A stretch of 64,000 bases of DNA from Amphiura filiformis (taxonomy: Eukaryota; Echinodermata; Ophiuroidea; Amphilepidida; Amphiuridae). Where the stretch lies: assembly GCF_039555335.1 (NCBI RefSeq), contig NW_027305494.1, forward strand, positions 310,001 to 374,000, written 5' to 3'. Position numbers and translations under genes: made by a program. This document shows positions 1 through 13,100 of the stretch, piece after piece (within the stretch, counting starts at the first letter, position 1; every line of letters starts with the position of its first letter). The notes under the pieces are model-generated. The model did not search any database. It had not been told where the DNA came from and saw only the letters and a program-made list of their open reading frames with translations.

Positions 1-1150
1 ATATCCTCAGCCCATATCCAGCAAATTATTTAGATTTATCTGTCACTTAGCAGAATCATAATTATTATTGTTATCATTAATTTAGTAATGAAATAATTGA
101 TAATTAATTAAATGCATAATTTGAATATTTGGACTATAAAAAATATCTAAGAGTTTTTTCATGGAACTTTCCAATCCATTAAAATTTAAGAGAGAAACAT
201 GCACATGCACTGGACCCTACATCTCAGCTCCCACTCAGTAAATTGGTAGGTCCATGACAGGGCTACGGTGTCTGTAGTTTGTGTGTGCTCACTACTCACA
301 GCACATTTGTGTGGGACAATTTTGAAAAGATGTTTAGAATTAAAGGTGAATTTCTGTTAGTATGATTATTATGATGATGATATGATAAAGATGATGACGA
401 TGATGATGCAGAGATGCCAACATTAACATCCAGAAAATAGAGAGGATTCAAACAAAAATAGGGAGACTTTCAAAATTACATGCAACTTCAAGGGCACAAA
501 ATTTGCCAGAAATAGGGAGGTTGCCAAATTTGGGTGTCAAAATGGATAAATATGTTTACAATAATATGGAGCCTCCCTCTAAAATGTATTTGAATACATT
601 GCAATTCATTTACACATCTTTATGCTTCACACAGCCTAGTGAATTTCTCTAGTCCTGAGTTTACATGTAGTGTGCCACACACACACAAATACCCCCACAT
701 GACTGCTGTCTGATACAGGTGGTCTGATACATGTAGATTTTACCTTCAGGAGTTACATGTAGCTGCTCATGGGTATGGGTCTTTGAAGTATTGTGTGCAC
801 CATGTATACGGTTGGTTGACCTGGGTTGAGTCTTTGAAATGTCAACTGTGTGGGGAGGGGTGGGTGGTGTTTGGTAGGGTGGGTGTGTATAGGGAGTGCG
901 GTGTGTGGTGTGGTGTAGTGAGTGACCTTTGACCAATGACCTTCTCTTTCTGCAATTTATCATCAAAATGCCTTTAAATTATGCGGAAACTTTGAAATTG
1001 TCTTTTTTTCAGCAAATTTGTATTGTAAATTTTCAAATTAGAAACAAAATGTAAAATTTTGCTCCATTATTTGGAATAATGACCCATTTTTTCAAAATTT
1101 TATACAAAATGACCACCTTCTTTCAAATTTTTATACCCAATTACACTAGC
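1..1150. other. No gene recognised; low-complexity patches
   Basis: I see no coding exon here. The stretch holds a GAT-rich microsatellite near 361-410, a diverged short repeat around 470-540 (AATAGGGA followed by a C/A-rich tract), and a strongly G/T-biased block at about 835-930. From about 1070 to 1195 short units of the type AATGACCCATTTTTATAC recur, which looks like the worn interior of a transposon with internal repeats. Confidence 0.5.
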
Positions 1151-1261
1151 TTTTTCATTTTGTTATACCCAATGACCCATTTTTATACAAATTCCTACTA
1201 AGCAATGCCAGTAGGCAGATACAGGTCACATTCAAGTTGAATGACCCCCCCCCCCACCTCC

Positions 1262-1467
1262 GGTCATGGACTCTGACCGAGTCCGGACTCGAGCCGGACT
1301 CGAGTCCGGACTCGGTCTTATTTTTGTTGGACTCGGACTTGGCTCGGACTCGGCACCCCGGACTTGGACTCGAGTCCGGACTCGGACACAAAAGGACTCG
1401 GACTTGGCTCGGACTCGGATACAAATGGACTCGGCTCGGCTCGGACTCGGACAAGCTGGACTCGGGT
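1262..1467. repeat. GGACTCG-type minisatellite
   Basis: About 200 bases are built from imperfect copies of GGACTCGG, CTCGGACTTGG and GGACTCGAGTCC. Every frame on both strands stays open because the unit has few stops, and the translations are monotone Ser/Asp/Arg/Leu/Gly strings. The block follows a run of C. I read it as simple repeat, not as a gene. Confidence 0.85.
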
Positions 1468-1499
1468 ACAAGTCTGGCAATACGTGGCACTATTAAGAG

Positions 1500-2765
1500 A
1501 GCTCAATTATGACCCTACCCTCAGATATGTGAGGGGCCGGGAGATCATCTTTTATGCGGTTACATTAATGACTTTCCCAAACTCCCGGGATACATTGAGG
1601 ACATCTATACTCACTAATGTGACGTATAGACCCAAAACACATCACGTATACAAACCCATCTCAATATGTAACTTTTTTAATAACATTTCTGGTTTACTGG
1701 TGGACACACGATAGATCGCCCAATAAAGACAGTTCCAACCAAAAAATGCGTAACTACAGGCCCTATGGAAACAACAAGTCCTTTTGTGACACGTCCATTA
1801 ACCCATATAATAATAGTAATCAATGAACTAAATATCCACCACAACAGTCAGTTATCGGGTCATACGGTTTGAATAGATTGACCTTGATTTCCTTTTCACA
1901 GGACTCGCTAGTATTTTGGAGATGGCTGAAAATGGGTCTTTCAAATATTACATTTTTTTTTGTCTTTGAATGACAAATTGGTTGAAAGACCTACATGTTT
2001 CAGCAGGTAAAGGACCATTACATCTACTAGAATGCTAGCTACATCCTTACAAAATCAATTCTCGAGCTCTGCATATGACTACACTACCTGCAGCTAGTGC
2101 TACGGTACTGTGGTAGATTCGCATTGACATGATTGTGACTTGGGCAGCTCTCTTTTTGACTTATGGCTGAAGAATTTGACATGCACTAGGCTATCAACAA
2201 TTCAAACCTTGAATCAGAACTTGATAATCAATCTTTTCAGATATTAATGACGTTGATTCCACACAGAATAAGGAAGTTTCAATTGTTTAAAAGATCGCTT
2301 TGACGTATAACTGCCGAATTCGACACCCGTGTCATTTCGCAAATTCACAAAGAAAACACTGCATATGAATCATTGGCAGTTCCGTTTATACTAATTTTCG
2401 ATGTGTACGTAGGCCTAACTTGATAACATGAAATTCATTTTGCGCATATTCGTTTGCAGCTCACATATCTAAAAAGTACTAAAACATAGGCCTACTCACG
2501 TTTCTGAAACTGATGTTCACCACAAACGTTTGTTTATATTCTTCCTACACAATCTGCCTCGCCTTCAGTTTTCCGTTCCGCTAAATTGGAATTAGCCGAG
2601 CCATCAACGCCATCAACGGCAAAAAGGTGCCAATTATAAGAATCGTCTATAGGGCAAAGAAGCGACTGAGCAAGCGCGATAAACCAAGTTAAACTTTGTT
2701 GTTAAGTTTCTATCAAACTTATAAATGCTACATTCAATGGTCGTCACCTTATGAATCATATCGTA
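1500..2765. other. No feature recognised
   Basis: AT-rich sequence without a convincing exon or terminal repeat. The scattered short open frames have neither splice signals nor recognisable protein motifs. Confidence 0.4.
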
Positions 2766-2769
2766 AAAA

Positions 2770-3087
2770 AGGTAAAGATAAATAAAGGAGGCGAACCTGT
2801 ATAAAAACAGTGAACGGAGCGGAGTGCCCATCTTTCTTTCATTGCGATTGGGCCAAACTCCTCCATGTAATATTGCTGTAAGGGGATCGCTACACCTCCT
2901 CCACAGCGAATCTACCTTCCCGGCATTAAAGAATGCCGATACCCATTTATACACATGGGTGGAGAGGAGTAATTGAGATCAAGTACCTTTCTCAAGGGCA
3001 CAACACAATGGCGTCGCCGGGGCTCGAACCCGCAACCTTCCAATTATGAGTTGGAGCCCGTTCCGCTTGGCCACCGTAGGCCTACTC
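2770..3087 (-). mobile_element. tRNA-derived SINE
   Basis: Read on the minus strand, the head (about 3087-3010) has an A-box-like TGGCCAAGCGG and a B-box-like GGTTCGAGCCC spaced as in a tRNA gene, with an anticodon-like loop CTCATAA. The acceptor stem does not pair, so it is not a working tRNA. A body follows that starts CATTGTGTTGTGCCCTTGAG, and the 3' end near 2770 is a short T-rich tail. A related head occurs at 58.3 kb. Such SINEs carry an internal Pol III promoter and are moved by LINE enzymes. Confidence 0.75.
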
Positions 3088-3780
3088 CATCATGCAGTTA
3101 TTTTGTGCATTTTCAACGATGTATCTACGTCGATTTCGCACGTGGACTATCTTCAAAAATAGCTAAATTTTGAATACTTCAACGTACGTCCGATGTCTAC
3201 GTTTTGAAATCGCAATGTCTCTATTGTTGTCACGAAACGGTGAATACAAAGTTCATCATGCAGTTATTGGTAACTACATGTATGCACACAACACAGTGGC
3301 ACTCACAATATAGGCAATTGACCCCTACTGGTAGCGCTGTGTTGTAGATATAGGATAAAAATCTTTATCGTTTCGATTTTTGCAACAAGAAATACCATAT
3401 TACTTTCGGACTTGTTAATGTTATCTTAGAATATCTACCTATCTTGTTGACTTTCAAACTTTTGAAGAAAAAACACTGAAATATAAAGTCATTCCAGACA
3501 TAAAAGATGAAAATTAGTTACATGATCATTTATTTGTGTCATGATTAACACTTTTATTCAGCCATTTACACAAAATATCGGTTAATACGCCATTTAGGGT
3601 ACAGTTTTGGTTAAACGCCATTTAGGGGGTGATTTTGGTTAATCACGCCATTAAGGGGGTACTACACCCCTGCCCAATTTTGTGCCTATTTTTTGCATTT
3701 TTCTCAAAAATTATAGAGCATTGATGACAAGTAAGTTATGTATATTATAGGGGCAAGGACTGCAACTACTGCACTGGAAA
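3088..3780. other. No gene; short repeat of a GCCATTTAGGG unit
   Basis: No exon seen. Around 3580-3665 the motif CGCCATTTAGGGGGT recurs three times at about 30-base spacing, a small minisatellite-like patch. The remainder is the far 3' flank of the minus-strand glutathione S-transferase gene. Confidence 0.4.
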
Positions 3781-3781
3781 T

Positions 3782-3787
3782 TTTATT
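3782..3787 (-). promoter_or_regulatory. Candidate polyadenylation signal of the GST gene
   Basis: Read on the minus strand this is AATAAA, about 165 bases past the GST stop codon at 3951-3953. The position suits a short 3' UTR. The hexamer is common by chance in AT-rich DNA. Confidence 0.45.
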
Positions 3788-3950
3788 TCAGCACAGACAA
3801 CAGTTGTGGAGTTACAGTCAAAAGCTACTTGAGCTACAGATAGGACAAACTATACTTTATCGAAATCCGGAATCCTTGTTAATAGCAAAATTTTGCTATG
3901 CATGTTTCTGGAAACGGGTAACAAAAGTATGATATCTTCCTTGGAGAGTG

Positions 3951-4145
3951 TCAAATGGTCGGATATGGTGTTCCCGTTACCCTACGGCGTTGATTTTCTT
4001 CACTCTTAACGAATTGCGCTAAACCAGGACGGTGGCTCATCCTGTCATACCACGCCTTCAATATTTTGAAGTTGTCGAGAGCAGTAGGCAACAGCTTAAA
4101 AAGGACATTGATGAGGTGGAACATGTTGTAGTCCGCAAAGGAAAT
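3951..4145 (-). CDS. GST exon 7 with stop
   Basis: Acceptor TTTTCAG, then 195 bases ending in TGA. It begins ISFADYNMFHLINVLFKLL, the N-capping box and core helix found in nearly all GSTs. It continues through AWYDRMSHRPGLAQFVKS and ends TGTPYPTI. The tail is a few residues longer than in vertebrate pi enzymes. Confidence 0.92.
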   Translation of the reverse strand: MSFADYNMFHLINVLFKLLPTALDNFKILKAWYDRMSHRPGLAQFVKSEENQRRRVTGTPYPTI

Positions 4146-7100
4146 CTGAAAAGTTGGGTAAAATGCATTTTAATTGTAATGTTAAAATTGTAGTGTATAG
4201 GTTAAGCCTGTATTATCATGCGACCCAGGAAAATGCCTGTTTGTATATAGGTAAAATTGTTTATTATTTTATTTATTTTACCATTTTTATATGCGCCAAT
4301 ACAATCAGTGGCGTAGCCAGTGTGTGTGTGTACGGGGGTGACCCCCTCTTCCTAGCCGCCGGTTCTTCTAAGGCCGTTGATACACGAAGGGTGTTGGTGA
4401 AAAAATTGAGTCCAACATTAGCCCAAATACAAAAAATATTTCCGTCGGTAGGCCTACATTTACAATTACGGTGTTCCCTTTCGGTTCCCAAAACCTGGCT
4501 ACACCACTACATATGATCCAGGGTAGTTATGGGGTGTATGTGAGGGGGGGGGGGGTGAGTTCGATATCCCGAAGTATAAAAATGAGAAAGAGTGAGGGGA
4601 GACTGAAAAAGAAGGGAATCGAGTGTCATGTAGGGCTTAGGCCTATAACATTTTTGATCAGTAAGTAGGCAACAAGTGCTACAAATCGTCAAAATGCAAT
4701 TTAATTATTATATTATTTCGTTAACCATGTTATCTTACCGTTTCAGATGCGATAAAAGACTTCCCATCGTTCACTTTCTTCAAACAATTCTATGGAATTA
4801 ATACACGGTTTAGTAGAGTCATTACTACACACAAAACAATTCTGATTTAATATCCAATTGCACATAATTGTAATTATATAGTAGAAGACTTACTAGAAGT
4901 AGAATTATGTTACAACCTTTACATTGGCCTATACTGTATAGCTAACTTTATACCATCGGAACGGACTTCTATTCGCTACTTGCACGGTTCCGCCATTATG
5001 CACTATGTGCGGGGAGAGCCTCGAACTGGCAGCATACATGAATGGGAATTGAACTAGTCATAACGTTCTGTGTAAGGTTACATAATTCTTCCTTTCATGT
5101 ATGCTGCCAGTTCGAGGCTCTCCCGCACATAGTGCATAATGGCGGAACCGTGCAAGTAGCGAATAGTCCACTCGCCCATCGAGCATGTAAGCTCATGTAG
5201 CTATCAAGAAACCCCCATGTATCAATTTGTGCACAAAAGGGGTTGTACATCCTGCGGGAAATGGGGGTACAGCCCTTTGGTAGCGCCACTGCAGCTGCAC
5301 TGATAGGCCTATAGATGATGTGTCTCAGATTCTCAATAAAACACCACATACTACTCACCTCATAAAAGCCCATCCACAATGGGATTTTCTTGATGTACTC
5401 CTCTTTGCCCGTATCCTGTATAATGCATGAATAAAGATATAGAACCACTAAATTTACTTACGAAATTAAAAGATCAGATTATCATAACAACGAAACGGTA
5501 AATCTTGGTGGGGTTCTATGTAAACTTAACATAAAATTTTACTCTCTTTTCAGTCTTCATTTTCATTTTTTTTTAAATGTTTTTAAATGGCGTATGAAAA
5601 ATTTAAATAGATACTCTACTCTTCTGTACTAAATCAATTGTGAACCAAGTGGGTATCAAAAAAAATCATAAATATTTAATTATTCCTTTACCTATCTGAC
5701 ATTACAGTTTTTACACAAAAAGTATTTATTTGAAAAACCTAACACTCGACTATTTTCCGGAGAGGTCACAGGACTACCGTGACCGGTGCAATAATTAGCA
5801 TTAAGTCAAGTGTTTTTTTACGTATTTTAGAAACACTTGGCCAATGGCGAATGTGATAGAGCTCAGTCTTCAAATTATAGTCATATAACGACCAACACAA
5901 GTTGTAACAAAATATATTTATACAATTTAGAAAAAAAAAAACAATTATAGGCAAACATGTCACTCATTGTAAATTGTAATTATATAATATTTATTGTTAC
6001 AGTGTGATGTGCCCTGAGTAATTTAATTTAATTATTTAACTTTGACACGCTGAAAGTATTTCATGAGATGGGAAACCCCCTTGCACTTGTAAGAGTTGGT
6101 CTGTAAAGTCATTCTGGGATTCCCCTTAAATTATTGTAAACAAAGTCAGATCTATGTTTGGAACTTGAAAATCCCCAGTTCAGTGTATTGCACCCGTAGT
6201 ATCCCCCCCCCCCCGGATTTAATGTGAAAAGTTAATGTGTATAATTAACCTTGGGAAATCCCTTGGATTGTGAAATGGAGATCATTTTGGAAATTCCCCC
6301 AGGAAGTAAATGTGACAGAATGGTCTATTAATAGATTGGGAGTATAAAATGTGAGAGCTTGAGTTTGCTGATTACAGAATGTCATGGGAGATTGTAAAAC
6401 TCCACATGTGTGTGGTGGTCTTCGTGCTTAAAAAAAGAGTACATTTTAACCAGTTTACATAGCCAATAATTGAGCTATTTTTAATACAGCAACGAAGGAG
6501 ATTTCGGGTACACAAATGTGCTCTTCCTCATCAAAGGATTAAAGTTCTTCTGTCGAATTGCTGGAGTTTGCTGGATTTATGAAAACCACATATCTGTCAA
6601 ATACAGCGGAGCAGTGTTAAAAAATCCTGTTCCCTGGAGAAAGAGTGATTGGTGAAAGAAACACCATTTTTGGAGAAAGCAGCGCAAGGAGATAAATATT
6701 TGGAGAAAGCGGCGCAAGGAGATATATTTTTGGAGAAAGCAGCGCAAGAGGATTTCATACGCAAGGATAATTATAAACGCATGTGTACAATGGACTTCAC
6801 TGATATTCGCAGGACAAGTGAATAAGGATATACACATCAGTCGTCCAGAACATTGCAAGAACTCTAGGATCACCAACAAGAAGACCGCTGGTTAAGTACT
6901 GATAGAATAAAACTGTGATTGTGTGGTTTTATTGTATATGCAATTGTTGTTACATGTACCAATCATACTTTGTTTTCAATTAAAGACTTAGGTTTTGTTC
7001 GCTTAAAGGAAATCTGTACCATAAACTAATCAATGGCTATATAGTTGCAGTAATAATAAAAACGACAAACAGTAAAAGTCCCAAGCTTATATACGTCCAA

Positions 7101-10100
7101 ATAAAGGAGAAATTCTTAATTCCTTACGACAATCAGCGATCAGTTTGTAATCCATGGTGGCGGCCATATTGATACCCGATGTATTTTATTACGCTGTAAC
7201 GGTACCCCGATTTTGAAACCAGCGAAATCCGTGCCACCAGCCTCGTCCCTCGTGAACTTTGGTGACACGAAGCGAATACTACCAAAGTTCAGATTCAACA
7301 TTCGTTCAAAAGAAAACGCGACAATTTTTACCCATAAAACTACAGAAGAACATAAAAAAATGTATTTTAAGTAATATTTATGATCAACAATGTCTTTTGA
7401 GAACGAAAAGTAAAAACAGCACTAAAAACCAAAATTCGCTGTGGGGGTCGCGAATGCCATAGCAACACACGCTCGCCGGCGCGGGTCTGTGTGAAAGGTT
7501 ACACTACCGCTTGTGGCAGAAAGGATTCGCAAGCAGCTATCATGGCGGCTTCCATGAATCGCAGAAACGAAGGATTAAAAGTGTTTTTTCTTTGTTAGGA
7601 ATATTCCGAAATTCATTATAGACCGTCTGGTATGTTTAATTTAGGGGTATATAACTATATTAGCCATTGATTAGTTTATGGTACAGATTTCCTTTAATCA
7701 AACAGTGTATTTGTGTTGTGCATTCGTGTGAGTTCGGGTAAAAGGTGATTTTTTGAGTCCGTACGACTCGTAACAACAGTCTGTAGATAAATGACTATCA
7801 TCATTGAAGACTGTGTTTCGCAGTCTACATGCACGAGATCTCCCGCAGTCCTGATGTGAATCCATTCAGTCTAGGGCTCTTGGTATTTTTACTTTGAAAA
7901 ACTAGGGAAAGAAAGGGTGTCTCCTTAGTCTATGTTTCTCAGGTGATACTGACTTACCCAATTGTCCCAGGCAAGCCGAATAACTGATTCAAGCCTATCC
8001 TGTACTCCATCATTAACCATATCAATATACGCAGCTTCCTTTGGGTTGCAACCGTATAGACCTGCCAATATAATATAGTGATGTGTGTTTTAGGAGTGTA
8101 AATGTGCTCCTTTCATTCTACGGGTGTGTGGGTGGGATGTGTGTGTGTGTGGGGGGGGGGTGGGGTGGGGGGTTGTATTGTTGACCCATTTTAAAGTTAA
8201 ATTTGGCAACGCTCCCAGTAAATAAAAGTAGCGGGTCAGCGGGACGTTTAGTTACCCCCCCCCCCCCTCCCCGTCACTTCACTCTCTGGCCCCGGCATAT
8301 GGGGAAGGGGGACAATTGGTCTGAATGGTCAAAAAGCGTATGAAAAGAACAACAAATGGGCCATTTATTTGCTGAAAGGTGGGAGACACGTCCCCCTGTC
8401 CCTATACCCCTGGATTAACGCCCATGAGCCCTGGTACGCCTAGCCCTGATAACATACCGTGTTTTTGTCCAAGGTATCTCAAGATTGCATTGGACTGCAC
8501 TAGCATGAAGTCTCCGTCATAAAACATCGGCAACTGCTGGAAAGGCTGAAAGAATCCACAAGGCTGTTCATGATACTTGATAGCTATCATCATGTGAATG
8601 AAGTTGAAGATTTGAACTGAATTTCATAAACTATACGAATTTGTATTACAATATTGAACCATAACAAGTACATGAAGAAGGAAATACAAACCGGCCGGCC
8701 AGCGCGGCGGCTTAGACTTGAAATGCTATAGTATTAATTACTAATTTATCAATGTTCATCGAAATTTGCTAGTGGTATTGTTCACGCAAATATTGATGAA
8801 CTATTTTAGCCCCAATCAAGTCTGAGCCCGCGAAAAGTTTCAATTTCATACTATTTTAACCAAAAATCAAGGTATAATACCGAATTATTGCCTATATTTT
8901 TACAGTAAGCCAACTTAGACCAGGGAAGTATTTGCTGAAACGTGTGTGTAGGGGTGTGTGGGGTGGGTGTGGCACACCGACATCGCCTGGTTAATAATTA
9001 CTTGGTACAGCAGAAACACTAAAATCAATACCCGGGATCGATACACGTGGATGTGCTATGCACGATTTGATATTCAGACGATAAATCTTTGGTAGAAAAT
9101 GGTGAATATTTCCCGTAAGTTTTTTTATTCTAATTCTATTTTTCCTTGCACTTGAATATATGTGTTGAAAGGATATGATAGTCGTTAGCTTGCGTATTGC
9201 GAAAGAACCGTGCGTATTGAGCTCAAAGACTGACAAAAATTCTGATTTTATATGTGCCGAACTATAGCGCAGCGTAGGCCACTCTTGGAGGCAGTCTAAA
9301 AGCAGATGACCTTATGGCGCATACCATGCTCACTCACACAAAGAGAGGTCAGTCACCGGGCTATTGTCATTAGCCTTAGTCGGATGTCCCTCAGCCCATT
9401 ATGCATCTCAAAACTATTAAACAGGTCGGAACAAAATGGCCATGCGTGGCTGTGGATTCAACCTACCGTGGCGATTCCTGCCTTGAAGATATCGGGGCGA
9501 TGACACTGTGTGGGGTGTGTGGGGGTGACATTTGATATTGTGTCCCCCATCCCAAAATGTGGAGAGGACATGCCCCCACCCTCGATTGACGCTCACGCTT
9601 ATCATTAATAATACCACAAATAAAACGGATAAACATCACGATCAAGGTCAAGGACGTTCATCACTCGGTCAGCGATATTTGATAATTTACCATTTCGTTC
9701 TTTAAGATATACGAATTTTACGAAAATGACTCATTTTCAATCCGGTCCGTTCCACAGATTGAAATATCGACCAATACGCCTGATACGCAGTACCCCTAGC
9801 CGAAATATACAGCAAAAAGTGTATCAAAAGTGTATCAAAGTGTATTAGAACTGTATCAACTGGCAATTTGATACAGTTTTGATATACAAAGGCTGTATTG
9901 AAAATGTATCAACTACTTGGTGGTTGTACTGGCCAACACTCCTGAAAATGTATCAACTACTTGGTGGTTGTACTGGCCAACACTCCTGGCTGGAGTCAGA
10001 CGGTCAGGGTGGTGTCTGCGCTTGTAGTTTTGCTTATTGGTCTTGCTTGATTGCTTGATTTCTTGTGATGCCGATACCGTAGTGTTCCTGTAATGCCGAT

Positions 10101-13100
10101 TTGAAGACTTCTGGTTTTATGATGTTAGTGATGGGTTCTGGCAAAGAGTTCCAGCCAGCTATTGTCTTTTCGAATATTATCTTGTGTTAATTTGGTTGTC
10201 CCCCCTGTTATCAGGTATTTCAAACTTTTTCAGCAGCTGGTCTGCTCAGTGCAATTTTTTCTGTGATAGCTACTTCATTTTCATTTTTATCTATTTTTTT
10301 CAAATATTTAAATCCAATCTTCTTGCAAGCAGCTGGTCTGCTCATTATGTATTCCCCCATTTTTAAATTAAGCCCTTTTAAAACAGCTGGTATGTTCTGT
10401 GTAATCCCCATGGTCTCATTTTTGTTTGGTATTAATAATTATTTCTAATGTGCAATATTTGATGTTTTTTATGATTTAAAAATGTTTCTCGTGTGCAATT
10501 ATTCTAAATGTAATTTGGTGTTTTTACAATTTCTAAATGTGTCTTTAAAATGTTATTTGATGTTTTTATACTATTTAAATCATATTGTTAAGGGCTGGGG
10601 TATGAACGTTTGGACAGTATCTATGTTGGGACATCAGAGCACATCAGACATATCGGATTGCATTCTGAATACGAAGAATGTCATTCTGATATCAAATAAT
10701 TTTGATTTTTGAAATTCGCAATTTAATACACATTTTATGGCAAATCATTAAAATTGATATTTTTGATATTTAACAGTACTTGAAGTAAACTTTATAAATC
10801 TGATGATTAATACTTAAAGTGTATGTAGGTGGGATGAAAAGCCGACGATCAATTGAAAATTTTGACCTTTCGTATTGAAGATATGGATTTTTTTCCCAAA
10901 ACACCAAAAAAATTAGGTCTTTTTGGGAAAAAATCCATATCTTCAATATAAAAGGTCAACATTTTCAATTGACCGTCGGCTTTTCCTCCCTGCTACATTC
11001 ACTTTAAGAATATATCATTAGATTTATATAATTTACTTCGAGGACTGTTATATATATCAAAAATTTGAAAAATATCAAATTTTTATAATTTGTCATAAAA
11101 TTGGTATTATATTGTGATTTTCAAAAAATGAAAATTATTTGATATCAGAAAGACATGCTTCGTATTCAGAATGCAATTCGATAGGTCCGAGGTGCTCTCA
11201 TGTCCCAAAAAATACTGTCGAAACGCAATAAACGCTCATTTTAGATCCCTTAAATTCATGTAATTCAGCCATTTGGCTGCAATGTGTTTTTTTAATAAAT
11301 ATACTATACTATTTATATTTGTCTTAGGCACATATGAATATTTATAACAGTCTTTGCGGGTTTGTAATTTAGAGTAGAAATTTGGATGTTGGTGCCGGGA
11401 GAGACGCTGGACAGGCTGCAGGAGATTTCCGATGGGCAGAGATAGGTGACCTTGTCTTGCTTGCTGGAAAATGCATAAACGCCTGATTTTTCTTCTTGAT
11501 GATAGCTCCTCGAGTGAGAGATCTTTAAGCATTTGTGTGACACATCCTCTCTGTTTGAGTAATCGCCTACTATAAAACGCGCAGCTCTTCTTTGCACGGA
11601 TTCAAGTTGGTTGATGTTTTTGTTGGTATAATTCAAAGGATCCCAAACTGAAGAGGCGTACTCTGTCAATGGACGAACAAATCAACTGAAAATATAGGGT
11701 ATCAAAAGTGTATCAAATTGAACGTTGTCAGTTTTTTAGTGTAGGCTATGCAAAGTGTATCAAATTGAACTTTTTGGGTAGCTAAATTTTTAGATGTATA
11801 TCAAGAGTGTGCATCGTCACGCAGGTCAGACGTGTTCGTGTTTCTCTCTGGCGAAAAATCACTTTATCTCATTTCCCGGAGATATTTCACGGGCTTTTCA
11901 ACCTTCTGTTTGAAAGTTTGCTGATCATCAACTACTGTGAGGTCAACTTTGAAGTTTGGAACCTCATTTTTATGCACTTTTGGACCAAAATATCATCACC
12001 TGGGTGCCGCCCATGTTGTGATACTGCCGAATTCAGAAACCTTCTGCATTGTACACCGTCAACACCAGTAGGCGTGACAACAGTACAAGTAGGCCTACCA
12101 TTGATTTCTACTGTGCATGTACCAGTGTGTGTGACAACGAAGTTATCATTAGCCGGCCATCGTACCATCAAAAAAAGCACGAAATTCATCTAGCTAAAAG
12201 GTGAGATCTTTCTAATTTTATTTTCATAAAAATCCGGTGGTCATAATTGCTTCAAGAAACAAAAGTATAGTTGTTGTTGGGAGGACAGAAATTAAGTCTA
12301 CGGCACACACCGTCGACGTCCTATACGATAAATATAAATTTAATACTCCGTTGGTGAGCGACGGGCGAGTGGTAGTGAGCGACAGGCGAGTGGTATTTCA
12401 CTGAACGCAAGAAAAGGAGTTCTATCTGATTGGCTAGCAATCGATCGCATAGGTCGCTCAGTAGTCAACTACAAACTCATGCATTCAATTCGATTGAAAT
12501 CGATTATTCTATTATTGACGAAGATAAAGAGCGTGATAGTGTGTCAATAATGTACATTGTATTGCACCTGGTTTTACCAGCATTCCTTTATAAAATAATT
12601 TTCTCAAAGAGTTGAATATTATCAAAATTTTTACTCAGGATTTCAAATTTTTTACCCGCAAATTGCAGTTAAACATATCCACAGCAAAATACCGGTCCTC
12701 ACTAATTAGTACATTTAATTTCCAGTTAGTACATTTAAACGAAACCTGTGATTTACGTGACAACAAATAAAATTTTCTTACAATAGAAATATCATATGGG
12801 ATACTGATATGGTAGGCCGCAACCGCCACAACGTGGAGCTGCTACGCGTAGCTGACTTTTTTTGTTCCGTGGAGCCAAATTGACCAATCATGTTAGAGTT
12901 TTTCATTACTCGGAGGTAAAACTGACCAATCAAGTACGACTTACTCATTACGTGAAGCGAATTTAGTCATTAAGAATTTGCCAGACGAGCTTCACGTAGT
13001 TGCAAGATATCCTCGGTCACGATAGTTATGATTCAAAAAGTAATTTATGAAAAGTACGAACCGACTTATTATTAAGATGGACATGCACTCACAAGAAACT

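Larger units (their letters stand above)
6003..7775 (+). mobile_element. Solo LTR of an LTR retrotransposon (fossil)
   Basis: The block starts TGTGATGTGCCC, ends GACTCGTAACA and is flanked on both sides by ACAG, a 4-bp target duplication as used by Ty3/gypsy-like integrases. It carries an AATAAA at 6906-6911. A 687-bp MITE sits inside it, so the LTR itself is about 1.09 kb. No internal region or second LTR is present: a lone LTR left after recombination. It is older than the MITE insertion. The family beyond LTR retrotransposon is not determined. It lies in GST intron 4. Confidence 0.6.

Noticed and set aside
1155-1512. Several overlapping open frames of 60-116 codons on both strands
   Set aside because: All fall on the GGACTC minisatellite; the translations are monotone Ser/Asp/Arg repeats that come from the repeat unit.
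2995-3087. A tRNA gene on the minus strand
   Set aside because: A and B boxes are present, but the acceptor stem does not pair and a SINE body follows without a break.
4309-4508. Firm hAT call
   Set aside because: Kept only as tentative: the ends fit, but no 8-bp target duplication is visible.
11807-12189. 128-codon plus-strand open frame near the LINE
   Set aside because: No recognisable domain, an equally open antisense frame, and a diverged direct repeat at its end. Probably repeat leader sequence, not a gene.
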